From: JABAYQ01 sp049890095
GTDB taxonomy: Bacteria; Bacteroidota; Bacteroidia; Flavobacteriales; UBA7312
Direction of reading: 5' to 3'
DNA: 64,000 nucleotides
NCBI GenBank assembly: GCA_049890095.1
Contig: JBMHCD010000008.1
Span: 1 to 64,000 of the forward strand
Part shown: positions 8,217-16,607 of the stretch, in pieces
How the letters are laid out: every line of letters starts with the position of its first letter
Numbering within the stretch: the stretch's first letter is position 1
The notes under the pieces: model-generated
Told to the model about the DNA's origin: nothing
The model's input: only the letters and a program-made list of their open reading frames with translations
Databases searched by the model: none
Position numbers and translations under genes: made by a program

Positions 8217-9163
8217 TATTCTTTAATTACCCCCATTTGACCAAATTTTTCAATTCGTTCATTAATTCTTATTTCAGCACTTTTCTTTTCTAAACTTTTA
8301 GTATGCTTTATAATTTCCTTTTTTACAATTTCAAACATTTTTTTAGGATCATTATGTGCTCCACCCATTGGCTCTTTGATAATGCCATCTATTAATTTGT
8401 TTTCAAACATATTATCGGCAGTAAGCTTAAGTGCTTCGGCAGCTTTCTCTTTATAATCCCATGATCTCCAAAGAATGGAAGAGCAAGATTCAGGAGAAAT
8501 AACTGAATACCAAGTATTTTCTAACATCAATACTTTATCTCCAATACCGATGCCCAAGGCTCCGCCAGATGCTCCTTCACCAATGATAATACAAATTACA
8601 GGTACAGAAAGTTGAACCATTTCAATAAGATTTCTTGCAATAGCTTCTCCTTGACCCCTTTCTTCTGCTTCTAGTCCAGGAAATGCTCCTGGAGTATCGA
8701 TGAAAGTGATTACAGGTTTACCAAACTTTTCGGCCATCTTCATCAATCGTAGTGCCTTTCTGTATCCTTCCGGATTTGGCATTCCAAAATTTCGATATTG
8801 ACGCATTTTGGTATTTTTTCCTTTTTGCTGACCAATAATCATGTAACTTTTGTTATCAATCATTCCCCATCCACCAATCATTGCCTTGTCGTCTCTGACA
8901 CTTCGATCTCCATGTAGCTCAATAAATTGTTCGCAAATATTTTCTATGTAATCTAGAGTGTAAGGTCTTTGTGGGTGTCTTGATAATTGCACCTTTTGCC
9001 ATGCATTTAGATTCGTATAAATTTCATTTTTTTGTTTTTCTATCTTTTTATTGAGGTCATGTATAGCTTGGCTAGCATCTATACCTTCTTCTTTAAGCTT
9101 TTGTGCTTGCTCTAATTTGAGCATTAATTCCTGAATTGGTTTTTCAAATTCTAAATATTCCAT
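8216..9163 (-). CDS. accA: Acetyl-CoA carboxylase carboxyltransferase subunit alpha
   Basis: This 315-residue protein is the alpha half of the AccA-AccD carboxyltransferase, which moves CO2 from carboxybiotin to acetyl-CoA to make malonyl-CoA for fatty acid synthesis. Visible hallmarks are the N-terminal coiled helix (MEYLEFEKPIQELMLKLEQ), RHPQRPYTLDYI, FGMPNPEGYRKALRLM, ITFIDTPGAFPG and GEGASGGALGIGIGDKVLM. Full length compared with E. coli AccA (319 residues). It is the first gene of the operon with dnaB. The other subunits (accB, accC, accD) are not in the window. Confidence 0.97.
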   Translation of the reverse strand: MEYLEFEKPIQELMLKLEQAQKLKEEGIDASQAIHDLNKKIEKQKNEIYTNLNAWQKVQLSRHPQRPYTLDYIENICEQFIELHGDRSVRDDKAMIGGWGMIDNKSYMIIGQQKGKNTKMRQYRNFGMPNPEGYRKALRLMKMAEKFGKPVITFIDTPGAFPGLEAEERGQGEAIARNLIEMVQLSVPVICIIIGEGASGGALGIGIGDKVLMLENTWYSVISPESCSSILWRSWDYKEKAAEALKLTADNMFENKLIDGIIKEPMGGAHNDPKKMFEIVKKEIIKHTKSLEKKSAEIRINERIEKFGQMGVIKE

Positions 9164-9237
9164 AGTTGTTTAACCTAGTGATTTCTCTAATTATTATAAA
9201 AAAATATAATCTTCAAGTTTAGAAAAATTTATGTGAT

Positions 9238-9245
9238 TACCTTTG
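9238..9245 (+). promoter_or_regulatory. Candidate -7 box for ispE
   Basis: TACCTTTG matches TAnnTTTG and lies 26 nt before the ispE ATG at 9272, between the divergent accA and ispE genes. A convincing -33 TTG is not present at the right spacing, so support is modest. Confidence 0.35.
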
Positions 9246-9271
9246 TCAATGTTAAATTAAATTTATTAACA

Positions 9272-10075
9272 ATGATTCTTTTTCCAAATGCAAAGATAAA
9301 TATAGGCTTAAATATTGTATCCAAACGAAGTGATGGCTATCATAATTTAGAAACCGTTTTTTATCCAATTAGTTGGTATGACAGTCTGGAAATTATACAA
9401 AGCAATCAATTGCAATTTACTAGTACAGGTTTAAATATTCCGGGTAGTGGAAATTTATGTTTAGACGCCTATCAATTATTAAAATCCGATTTTGATTTGT
9501 CTCCTGTTCATATACACTTACATAAAAACATACCAATAGGAGCCGGATTAGGTGGAGGATCGTCTGATGCTTCTTTTACTTTGAAGGGTTTAAACGAAAT
9601 ATTTGATTTGAATTTGTCTGATGATGAGCTAAAAAAATATGCATTAAAATTAGGAGCAGATTGTCCTTTTTTTATTGACAATATTCCAAGTTTAGCAACA
9701 GGGATTGGTGAAGAGTTAAGGCCAATTAGCTTAGATTTGGATAATTTGTATTTAATGGTTGTAACTCCAAATATTCATATTTCAACCGCTCAGGCATATT
9801 CTTCCTTGAGGTTTGATAGTAAGCAAAGTAATTTAGCAGATTTACTGAAATCACCTGTTGAACATTGGGAAATGAAAAATGATTTTGAGTCAGGGATATT
9901 TGAGTTGGAACCTAAAATTGCATCTGTAAAGCAAAAAATGATTGAAAACGGAGCGCTTTATGCTTCGATGAGCGGCAGCGGATCTTCTGTTTATGCTATA
10001 TTTAAACAAAAGCCCAATCTAGTATTTGATGCTTGTAAGCAGCATATTCAGTCTTTGCCAACTTTTGTAGAGTAG
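9272..10075 (+). CDS. ispE: 4-diphosphocytidyl-2-C-methyl-D-erythritol kinase
   Basis: This 267-residue GHMP kinase phosphorylates CDP-methylerythritol in the MEP pathway to isoprenoids. The N-terminal FPNAKINIGLNI, the ATP-binding PIGAGLGGGSSDASF loop and the C-terminal MSGSGSSVYAIF are all present. I chose the ATG at 9272 because MILFPNAKINIGL is the family N-terminus; an upstream in-frame start at 9233 would add a 13-residue tail with no family match and overlap the candidate promoter. It stands alone, divergent from accA, with rpsA downstream under its own promoter. Confidence 0.96.
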   Translation: MILFPNAKINIGLNIVSKRSDGYHNLETVFYPISWYDSLEIIQSNQLQFTSTGLNIPGSGNLCLDAYQLLKSDFDLSPVHIHLHKNIPIGAGLGGGSSDASFTLKGLNEIFDLNLSDDELKKYALKLGADCPFFIDNIPSLATGIGEELRPISLDLDNLYLMVVTPNIHISTAQAYSSLRFDSKQSNLADLLKSPVEHWEMKNDFESGIFELEPKIASVKQKMIENGALYASMSGSGSSVYAIFKQKPNLVFDACKQHIQSLPTFVE

Positions 10076-10077
10076 TA

Positions 10078-10109
10078 TTGGGTAAATCTAGATTATTAGT
10101 CTATATTTG
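10078..10109 (+). promoter_or_regulatory. Promoter of rpsA (TTG - 21 nt - TATATTTG)
   Basis: A -33-like TTG (10078-10080) is separated by 21 nt from TATATTTG (10102-10109), a full match to the Bacteroidetes -7 consensus. Transcription would begin about 10114, giving a leader of ~114 nt before the rpsA ATG, unusually long for this window. The box and spacing are observed; the start site is inferred. Confidence 0.6.
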
Positions 10110-10121
10110 CAGCCCTTTTGT

Positions 10122-10192
10122 GGTGTGTGTTTAGAGCAACATAAGGATATATCAATTTATTAATCACTTTCGTTTAATCACACCTAATGCTC
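10122..10192 (+). promoter_or_regulatory. Candidate pseudoknot in the rpsA leader
   Basis: Two crossing helices can form in the predicted rpsA leader: GGTGTG (10122-10127) with CACACC (10179-10184), and GAGCA (10134-10138) with TGCTC (10188-10192). Because the second helix starts inside the first and closes outside it, the arrangement is an H-type pseudoknot. S1 is autoregulated through its leader in E. coli, so an S1-binding control element is a reasonable hypothesis. The helices are short (6 and 5 bp) and could arise by chance. Confidence 0.35.
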
Positions 10193-10227
10193 CAAAACAG
10201 ACGAAATACAAATTTTAGACATACGTT

Positions 10228-12174
10228 ATGTCAGAAGAAAAAAAAGAAACTACTGCTAAGTCTACAGAGACTAAACCTACAAAGAAAAAAGCAGTAGAGT
10301 CAAAAGCCAAAACGGAAGAAAAAACAGAGCAAACAACTGTTGAGGCAGTTGAACAAACAACAACTGAAGAAGTTGTTGAAGAGGTTGCTGCTTCCAAAGT
10401 AAAAACAAAAGAAACACCTAAGGCAAGTAAAGAAGACTTTGATTGGGAAGTGTTTGCAAACGGTGATATTGAATATTCAGAATCAGATTTTAGTAATTAT
10501 AAATCTCAATATGAGTCTGCACTTAGTACGGTAGTACCTAATGAAGTATTAGATGGTGTGGTTGTTTCTCTTACAGATAGAGAGGTAATTGTAAATGTAA
10601 ACTACAAATCAGACGGAATTATTTCTAGAAACGAATTTAGATACAATGATGAGCTAAAAGCTGGAGATATTGTTGAAGTATTAGTTGAAAAGAAAGAAGA
10701 TAAAAAAGGACAATTAATCCTATCTCACAAAAAAGCTAGAGTTTTACGTTCTTGGGAAAAAGTAAACAAATCTTTTGAAGAGGATTTAGTACTTGAAGGA
10801 TTTATTAAATGTAGAACAAAAGGTGGTATGATTGTTGAGGTCTTAGGTCTTGAGGCTTTCTTACCTGGTTCTCAAATTGATATAAAGCCTATTAGAGATT
10901 ATGACGACTACGTAGGAAAAACTATGGAGTTTAAGGTTGTTAAGGTCAACCATGAATTTAGAAATGTGGTTGTTTCTCATAAAGCTTTAATTGAGGCAGA
11001 CTTAGAAGAGCAGAAAAAAGACATTATGTCTAAGCTTGAAGTTGGTCAGGTTCTTGAAGGTACAGTTAAAAACATCACATCATACGGTGTATTTATTGAC
11101 TTAGGAGGTATTGATGGGTTAATCCATATTACTGATCTTTCTTGGGGTAGAGTTAATCACCCTGATGAAGTTGTAGAGTTAGATACAACAATAAATGTAG
11201 TTATTTTAGAATTCGATGATGAGAAGAAGAGAATTCAATTGGGATTAAAACAACTTGCAGCTCATCCATGGGATAGTTTAGATGAGAAAATTTCTGTTGG
11301 AGATTCTATTAAAGGAAAAGTGGTAGTTGTTGCAGATTATGGAGCATTTGTTGAAATTCAACCAGGTGTTGAGGCTTTAATCCATGTTTCGGAAATGTCT
11401 TGGTCTACTCATTTACGTAGTGCTAGTGATTTCTTGAAAGTAGGTGATGAAATTGAAGCTCAAGTTCTTACATTGGATAGAGAAGATCGTAAGATGTCGT
11501 TGGGTATGAAGCAACTACAGCCGGACCCATGGGCAGAAATTATTCAGAAGTATCCTGTTAATTCTACTCACAAAGTTGTAGTAAGAAACTTTACTAACTT
11601 CGGTATTTTTGTAGAATTAGAAGAAGGAGTTGATGGATTAATCCATATTTCTGATCTTTCTTGGGTAAAGAAAATCAAGCATCCATCTGAATTCACTAAG
11701 GTTGGAGAAACTATTGAAGCTCAGGTTATTGAGTTGGATATGGAAGCTAGAAAACTGAGCTTAGGTGTTAAACAACTTCAGGACAATCCTTGGGATGGTT
11801 ATGAAACTATATTTGGAGAAGGAACAGAGCTAGAAGGAGAAGTTTCAGATATTACTAAAAATGGAGCAACAGTAACTTTAACTCATGGAGTTGAAGCATT
11901 TGCACCAAAACGTCATCTAGTAAAAGAAGATAATACTAAGGTTGAAGTTGGTGAAAAACTAACTTTCCGAGTATTAGAATTCCATAAGGATTCACAAAAA
12001 ATTATAATTTCTCATACGGTTATCTTTAAAGAAGTTCAAGAAGAACAAAAAAGACAAACCACAAATAAAATTCAGAAAGTTCAACAAAGTCAGCAAAAAA
12101 GCACTTTGGGAGACATGGACGAATTAATTGCTTTAAAAGAAAGCATGAAAAAAAATGAGAAAAAGAAAAAATAA
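10228..12174 (+). CDS. rpsA: 30S ribosomal protein S1
   Basis: This 648-residue RNA-binding protein helps 30S subunits bind mRNA, which matters in Bacteroidetes where Shine-Dalgarno use is weak. About 70 N-terminal residues form a Lys/Glu/Thr-rich low-complexity extension, followed by six S1 OB-fold repeats at about 107-168, 186-253, 273-342, 360-428, 446-515 and 530-597. Recurrent signatures include YGVFIDLGGIDGLIHITDLSW and YGAFVEIQPGVEALIHVSEMSW. A basic tail (NEKKKK) ends it. It is monocistronic, with its own promoter, long leader and terminator. Codon usage is that of a highly expressed gene. Confidence 0.97.
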   Translation: MSEEKKETTAKSTETKPTKKKAVESKAKTEEKTEQTTVEAVEQTTTEEVVEEVAASKVKTKETPKASKEDFDWEVFANGDIEYSESDFSNYKSQYESALSTVVPNEVLDGVVVSLTDREVIVNVNYKSDGIISRNEFRYNDELKAGDIVEVLVEKKEDKKGQLILSHKKARVLRSWEKVNKSFEEDLVLEGFIKCRTKGGMIVEVLGLEAFLPGSQIDIKPIRDYDDYVGKTMEFKVVKVNHEFRNVVVSHKALIEADLEEQKKDIMSKLEVGQVLEGTVKNITSYGVFIDLGGIDGLIHITDLSWGRVNHPDEVVELDTTINVVILEFDDEKKRIQLGLKQLAAHPWDSLDEKISVGDSIKGKVVVVADYGAFVEIQPGVEALIHVSEMSWSTHLRSASDFLKVGDEIEAQVLTLDREDRKMSLGMKQLQPDPWAEIIQKYPVNSTHKVVVRNFTNFGIFVELEEGVDGLIHISDLSWVKKIKHPSEFTKVGETIEAQVIELDMEARKLSLGVKQLQDNPWDGYETIFGEGTELEGEVSDITKNGATVTLTHGVEAFAPKRHLVKEDNTKVEVGEKLTFRVLEFHKDSQKIIISHTVIFKEVQEEQKRQTTNKIQKVQQSQQKSTLGDMDELIALKESMKKNEKKKK

Positions 12175-12186
12175 TTTTTCAATCAA

Positions 12187-12216
12187 AAAGCTCTTCATTT
12201 GAAGAGCTTTTTTTTT
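12187..12216 (+). terminator. Rho-independent terminator after rpsA
   Basis: A perfect 10-bp stem AAAGCTCTTC/GAAGAGCTTT with loop ATTT is followed by a run of T, 12 nt after the rpsA stop. The sequence is nearly the same as the terminator at 30974. Confidence 0.92.
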
Positions 12217-12241
12217 GTGTAGTATTTTAAACAATAACTTA

Positions 12242-12249
12242 TATATTTG
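12242..12249 (+). promoter_or_regulatory. -7 box of the pyrR-pyrB operon
   Basis: TATATTTG is a full match to the Bacteroidetes -7 box, 9 nt before the pyrR ATG. A start ~5 nt past the box leaves a leader of only about four bases. No pyr attenuator of the Bacillus type can therefore exist upstream of pyrR. Confidence 0.55.
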
Positions 12250-12258
12250 TGATTGATA

Positions 12259-12795
12259 ATGAGCAAATCAAAAAGCATACTCAATAAGCATCAACTTGAT
12301 ATTACAATAAATCGGTTATGTCGTCAGCTTATTGAAAATCATAATTCTTTTAATAATACAGTTTTGATAGGCCTTCAGCCTAGAGGAGTTTTCTTAGCAA
12401 ATAGAATAGAACAGTGTTTGAAGCAATTGAGCAACGACTATAATATAGAGTCAGGTCAATTAGATATTACTTTTTATAGAGATGATTTCAGAAGGAGGTC
12501 AACTCCATTAAAAGCAAGCAAAACGGATATAAATATCAGTTTAGAACAGAAAAAAGTAGTATTGATAGATGATGTTCTTTACACAGGCAGAACAGTTAGA
12601 GCTGCTTTAGATGCATTGCACGATTTTGGTCGCCCTAGTTCTGTAGAATTGTTGGTATTAATTGATAGGAGATTAAGCAGACATGTGCCTATTCAGCCAG
12701 ATTATGTGGGGCATAAAGTAGATGTGGTTGCGGAAGAAAAAGTTAGTGTTGAATGGGGAAGTAATGAAAGAGTAATTTTATTGACAGATGAATAA
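12259..12795 (+). CDS. pyrR: PyrR bifunctional regulator / uracil phosphoribosyltransferase-like
   Basis: This 178-residue phosphoribosyltransferase-fold protein has the PRPP loop VVLIDDVLYTGRTVRAALDAL and an early GLQPRGVFLA segment, both standard for PyrR. In Bacillus, PyrR binds pyr mRNA and also makes UMP from uracil. Pairing with pyrB, whose start lies inside its 3' end (8-nt overlap), supports a pyrimidine role here. I use ATG 12259 rather than the TTG at 12253, which lies only 3 nt past the -7 box and so before the expected transcript start. The near-leaderless start argues against control of its own leader by attenuation. Confidence 0.9.
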   Translation: MSKSKSILNKHQLDITINRLCRQLIENHNSFNNTVLIGLQPRGVFLANRIEQCLKQLSNDYNIESGQLDITFYRDDFRRRSTPLKASKTDINISLEQKKVVLIDDVLYTGRTVRAALDALHDFGRPSSVELLVLIDRRLSRHVPIQPDYVGHKVDVVAEEKVSVEWGSNERVILLTDE

Positions 12796-13717
12796 ATTAG
12801 GGGTCAAACATTTATTAGGAATCAAAGGATTAGATGTAAAAGATATTTCCTTGATTTTTGAAACAGCTGATCAGTTCAAAGAGGTGATTAATCGCCCAAT
12901 TAAAAAAGTACCATCTCTTAGAGATCTTACTATTGCTAATTTATTTTTTGAAAATTCTACTCGTACACGATTATCATTTGAACTAGCACAGAAAAGATTA
13001 TCTGCCGATGTTGTAAATTTTTCTGCTTCTTCTTCGTCTGTTAAAAAAGGAGAAACTCTGATTGATACGGTAAATAATATCTTATCTATGAAAGTAGATA
13101 TGATTGTTATGCGACATCCGAATGCTGGAGCGCCAAATTTATTGTCTAAGCACATAGATGTACCAATAGTCAACGCTGGAGATGGGGCTCATGAACATCC
13201 TACGCAAGCTCTTTTAGATAGCTATTCTATAAGAGAACGTTTGGGAGAAGTAAATGGGAAAAAAATAGTGATTGTTGGAGATATTCTTCATTCAAGAGTA
13301 GCATTATCTAACATATTTTGCTTAAAAAAATTAGGAGCAGAAGTTAAAGTTTGTGGTCCTGCAACTCTAATGCCAAAATATATAGAGTCTTTAGGGGTTA
13401 GTTATGAGCCAGACTTAAAAAAAGCATTAGAATGGTGTGATGTAGCCAATATGCTTCGAATTCAGCTCGAACGACAAGATTTAAAATTTTTCCCTTCTTT
13501 GAGAGAATATTCCATGTTGTATGGAGTAAATAAGTCTCTATTGGATTCTTTAGAAAAAAAGATAGTAATTATGCATCCTGGTCCAATAAATAGGGGAGTT
13601 GAAATTACATCAGATGTTGCTGATAGTGATCAGTCAATTATTTTAGATCAGGTGGAGAATGGAGTAGCAATTCGAATGGCAGTACTTTATTTGTTAGCTA
13701 ATAAATTAGATAAATAA
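12788..13717 (+). CDS. pyrB: Aspartate carbamoyltransferase catalytic subunit
   Basis: This 309-residue enzyme joins carbamoyl phosphate and aspartate in the second step of pyrimidine synthesis. The carbamoyl-phosphate loop FFENSTRTRLSFE, the SSSSVKKGETLIDT loop, the HPTQALLD motif and the C-terminal MHPGPINRGVEI are all present. Length matches the family (~310). It overlaps pyrR by 8 nt, and the next gene starts on its stop codon (TAATG), so all three are translationally coupled. No regulatory pyrI is seen. Confidence 0.97.
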   Translation: MNKLGVKHLLGIKGLDVKDISLIFETADQFKEVINRPIKKVPSLRDLTIANLFFENSTRTRLSFELAQKRLSADVVNFSASSSSVKKGETLIDTVNNILSMKVDMIVMRHPNAGAPNLLSKHIDVPIVNAGDGAHEHPTQALLDSYSIRERLGEVNGKKIVIVGDILHSRVALSNIFCLKKLGAEVKVCGPATLMPKYIESLGVSYEPDLKKALEWCDVANMLRIQLERQDLKFFPSLREYSMLYGVNKSLLDSLEKKIVIMHPGPINRGVEITSDVADSDQSIILDQVENGVAIRMAVLYLLANKLDK

Positions 13718-14028
13718 TGTCTTTAAGCATCACGAAAGAAAAGTCTAGTATTATTGTAAAGCCTAAAAATTTAGATTTTGATTTGCATATTATAAATCTA
13801 GAATTTGATAGTCAATTTAAAAATTTGATATTGGATTTATCTGAGTTTGAAAATATAGAAAATAGTATATTTCAAAACTTTACTAACTTTGGTATGCAAA
13901 TTGTCAAAGAAAATTCTTTTGTTATTGTATTCAAGGAATCTTATAAAGATACCTTTCCAATAGTTCCGAGTTTAGAGGAAGCTTTCGATTTTGTACAAAT
14001 GGAAGAAATAGAACGAATGTTAAAATAA
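13717..14028 (+). CDS. Small protein of unknown function, possibly STAS-like
   Basis: This 103-residue protein has no signal peptide or membrane segment. Alternating strands and helices (NLEFDSQFKNLILDLSEFENIENSIFQNF) suggest an alpha/beta fold resembling STAS domains, but I cannot confirm it from sequence alone. The start codon overlaps the pyrB stop by 1 nt and the T9SS cargo gene follows 5 nt later; rnz lies beyond that. A similar small protein is often found next to ribonuclease Z in flavobacteria, which makes it a real gene. Function unknown. Confidence 0.65.
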   Translation: MSLSITKEKSSIIVKPKNLDFDLHIINLEFDSQFKNLILDLSEFENIENSIFQNFTNFGMQIVKENSFVIVFKESYKDTFPIVPSLEEAFDFVQMEEIERMLK

Positions 14029-14033
14029 ATATT

Positions 14034-14855
14034 ATGAAAAAAATCCTTTTAATGAGTGTGTTGTTAGTAGCTTTCAATACATCTTTTTCTCAAACTAACC
14101 CATGTGTTCCTGAACTCACATTACAGGATTCATTGTATAATCTTTGGCCAGATACCATTGAAAATTTACCTATTGCTAATGTGGATGTTTATTATGAAAC
14201 TCATGTACAGATAAAAACTCCAGATGAGGTTGGAGAAGTTACAGGATATCCTTATGAGGTGGATCTTGGTTTACCATTTTTAACGGATGTTTCGGAAATA
14301 AAAATTGATAGCATTAAGATGGTAGAGGTAATTGGTTTGCCAGACGGTATGTCATTGTATCATTCTTCTGCTAATGCTACATATTTAGGAAATTCGGTGG
14401 GATGTGTAACCCTATATGGAAATACTACAGCTGAAATGATAGGAACTCATGACATTGTTTTTAAAATTAATGGTTGGGTTTCTGTTGCTGGCCAGGTTGT
14501 TGCATTAACAGATGTAGGTGATTTAGAAGAAATAATGGGTTATAAGTTTATTGTTTCGGAAGATGGGACAGCTTCTGTAATTAATAGTAATACCTCAAAG
14601 TTTAACCTTGAACAAAATATACCTAATCCATTTAACAATCATACTACTATTTTATTTACTTCAGATAAAGCTGAAACGGTAACTTTTCAGGTTGTAGATG
14701 TTTTAGGAAAAGTAGTTTATTATAAAAATATGTTTGCTAATGTAGGTTCTAACACTATAAAGTTATCGACTTTTGATTTTGATTCAGGGCTTTATTATTA
14801 CACGCTTACAAATAGTGAAAGTAGCTTAAGTAAAAGAATGATTGTTAATAAATAA
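14034..14855 (+). CDS. Secreted protein with T9SS type A sorting domain
   Basis: This 273-residue protein has a signal peptide (~1-20, ending FSQ) and a C-terminal type A sorting domain. That domain begins at FNLEQNIPNPFN (190-201) and runs through VVDVLGKVVYYKN, GLYYYTLTN and the final RMIVNK. The middle ~170 residues (DEVGEVTGYPYEVDLGLPF, then a beta-rich stretch with two Cys) match no enzyme I recognise. It should cross the outer membrane by the type IX system and be anchored or released there. It sits between a pyrimidine operon and rnz, with no gap before rnz, an odd place for a cargo gene. Confidence 0.85.
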   Translation: MKKILLMSVLLVAFNTSFSQTNPCVPELTLQDSLYNLWPDTIENLPIANVDVYYETHVQIKTPDEVGEVTGYPYEVDLGLPFLTDVSEIKIDSIKMVEVIGLPDGMSLYHSSANATYLGNSVGCVTLYGNTTAEMIGTHDIVFKINGWVSVAGQVVALTDVGDLEEIMGYKFIVSEDGTASVINSNTSKFNLEQNIPNPFNNHTTILFTSDKAETVTFQVVDVLGKVVYYKNMFANVGSNTIKLSTFDFDSGLYYYTLTNSESSLSKRMIVNK

Positions 14856-15794
14856 ATGTCATTCAAATTAACTATTTTAGGTTGTAATTCTGCGATACCT
14901 ACTACAGAGAGAAAACCAACCGCTCAATTACTTAATGTAGATGAGCGGTTTTTTTTAATTGATTGTGGTGAGGGAACCCAATTGCAGTTGAGGAAATATA
15001 AAATAAAGATGCAAAGCATCCAACATATTTTTATATCTCATCTTCATGGAGATCATTATTTTGGGCTAATAGGGTTAATATCAACAATGCATCTTTTAGG
15101 GCGAGAGAAAGAACTTCATGTTTATGGTCCTCCAAAGCTAAAAGATATTATTAATATTCAATTGTCAGCTTCCAACACAGAACTAAAATATCCACTGTTT
15201 TTTCATACGTTTGGTTTCGACTTTCCTCAAGTTATTTTACAGAATGAAAGTATTGTAGTAGAAACCATTCCGTTAGATCATTCCATAGATTGCTGTGGAT
15301 TTCTTTTTAGAGAGGTTGAAAAACCTAGAAGAATGAGAAGAGAAAAAATACAGGAGTATGGAATAGCAAATTATTTAGTACCTAAAATAAAAGAAGGAGG
15401 AGATTTTGTTTTGCCTGATGGGACAGTAATTCCTCATTTAGAATTAACTCGAAGCGCTCAAAAATCTCGATCTTTTGCTTTTTGTAGTGATACTTGTTTT
15501 AAGCCTTCAATTGTTGATCAGATTAAAAATGTTGATATTTTATATCATGAAGCAACTTTTCTACAAGAGTTAAAACAAAGAGCACAATTTACCAAACACT
15601 CGACAGCTGCTCAAGCGGCAACCATAGCAAAAAAAGCAAATGTAGGTAGGTTAATAATTGGTCATTATTCTCAAAGATATTTCGATTTAGAACCTTTATT
15701 GGATGAAGCAAAAAGTATTTTTGATTCTTCTTTTTTAGCAATTGAAGGAGAAACACACGAACTTAAACGAAGCTATAATGATATTGATAGCTGA
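14856..15794 (+). CDS. rnz: Ribonuclease Z
   Basis: This 312-residue metallo-beta-lactamase-fold nuclease trims tRNA 3' ends. The zinc motif SHLHGDHYFGL, the later DHS in LDHSIDCCGF, the YHEATF segment and the GHYSQRYF near the C-terminus are the standard ligands and exosite features. Length matches bacterial RNase Z. The start codon follows the T9SS gene stop directly. The next gene overlaps its 3' end by 17 nt. Confidence 0.95.
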   Translation: MSFKLTILGCNSAIPTTERKPTAQLLNVDERFFLIDCGEGTQLQLRKYKIKMQSIQHIFISHLHGDHYFGLIGLISTMHLLGREKELHVYGPPKLKDIINIQLSASNTELKYPLFFHTFGFDFPQVILQNESIVVETIPLDHSIDCCGFLFREVEKPRRMRREKIQEYGIANYLVPKIKEGGDFVLPDGTVIPHLELTRSAQKSRSFAFCSDTCFKPSIVDQIKNVDILYHEATFLQELKQRAQFTKHSTAAQAATIAKKANVGRLIIGHYSQRYFDLEPLLDEAKSIFDSSFLAIEGETHELKRSYNDIDS

Positions 15795-16587
15795 TAGTGG
15801 TAGTACAAAAACGGACTGGCGTTTGATAGGCAAGGACTCCATTGAAATTTTTAAATGTGATGGTTTAAATCCCAAAATACTTTCTGTAAAAAAAATGGAG
15901 TCTATCCTTTTAAGTTTGAAAATTCCATTTGATCAAGTTAATCAGTTGTTTTTTTTTGGTGCAGGTTGTAGTACAAAAGTTTCACAAGAAAAAATACACA
16001 AGCTTTTGAGATCTATTTTTGTTAATGCTAATGTAAAAGTTCAGTCTGATTTGATGGGAGCAGCAATTAGTTTGTTTGGCAAGGATAGTGGAATGGCAGG
16101 TATTTTAGGAACAGGATCTAATCTTGCTTTTTTTGATGGTTCTCAATTACATCAAAAAACGAAAAGTTTGGGTTATCTATTAGGAGATCAGGGTGGAGGT
16201 TGCTATATGGGTAAGTTATTTTTGCAAGAATATTTAAATGGTGATTTAGACTCAAAAATTTTGAATAATTTTAAATTTTCATCTGAAGAAATCATAGAAA
16301 ACCTATATTCTAGCTCTAATCCAAATCGATATATGGCATCTTTTTGTCCTTTTTTATTTAGAAATAGATCACACCCTCAAATTTCTAAATTAATTTGTCG
16401 AAATTTTGAAGACTGGTTTGAGCTACATCACCAGAAATATGAATTAAGTAATCTTTCCGTAGTTGGTTCAATAGCATATTATTTTAAACCTGAGTTAATT
16501 CATGTAGCATCTAGATATGACTGCAAAATAGATAAGGTTTTAGAAAATCCAATAGCCTCTTTAGCCTTGCACTATAAAATTGAATAG
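15778..16587 (+). CDS. BadF/BadG/BcrA/BcrD-type ATPase, N-acetylglucosamine-kinase-like
   Basis: This 269-residue ASKHA-fold protein has phosphate 1 motif ADSGSTKTDW at the N-terminus, the GILGTGSNLA phosphate 2 motif and GYLLGDQGGGCYMGK, as in N-acetylglucosamine kinases of this family. It probably phosphorylates GlcNAc or a related amino sugar during cell-wall recycling; the substrate is inferred from the family. I start it at ATG 15778, giving MILIADSGSTKTDW, the usual N-terminus. The earlier in-frame start at 15742 would lengthen the overlap with rnz for no gain. Confidence 0.85.
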   Translation: MILIADSGSTKTDWRLIGKDSIEIFKCDGLNPKILSVKKMESILLSLKIPFDQVNQLFFFGAGCSTKVSQEKIHKLLRSIFVNANVKVQSDLMGAAISLFGKDSGMAGILGTGSNLAFFDGSQLHQKTKSLGYLLGDQGGGCYMGKLFLQEYLNGDLDSKILNNFKFSSEEIIENLYSSSNPNRYMASFCPFLFRNRSHPQISKLICRNFEDWFELHHQKYELSNLSVVGSIAYYFKPELIHVASRYDCKIDKVLENPIASLALHYKIE

Positions 16588-16595
16588 TTTTTCTT

Positions 16596-16603
16596 TATAT
16601 TTG
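16596..16603 (+). promoter_or_regulatory. -7 box abutting the start of the type B T9SS gene
   Basis: TATATTTG (full match to TAnnTTTG) is followed by TAAT and then the ATG at 16608. If initiation occurs ~5 nt past the box, as the SRP RNA promoter suggests, the mRNA begins on the A of the start codon. No well-spaced -33 TTG is seen. Confidence 0.5.
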
Positions 16604-16607
16604 TAAT

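Noticed and set aside
10215..10397. A minus-strand frame rich in Ser, Thr and Val over the start of rpsA
   Set aside because: It is the antisense of the low-complexity N-terminus of S1.
12250..12258. A PyrR-binding attenuator ahead of pyrR-pyrB
   Set aside because: The -7 box lies 9 nt from the ATG, leaving no room for a leader structure.
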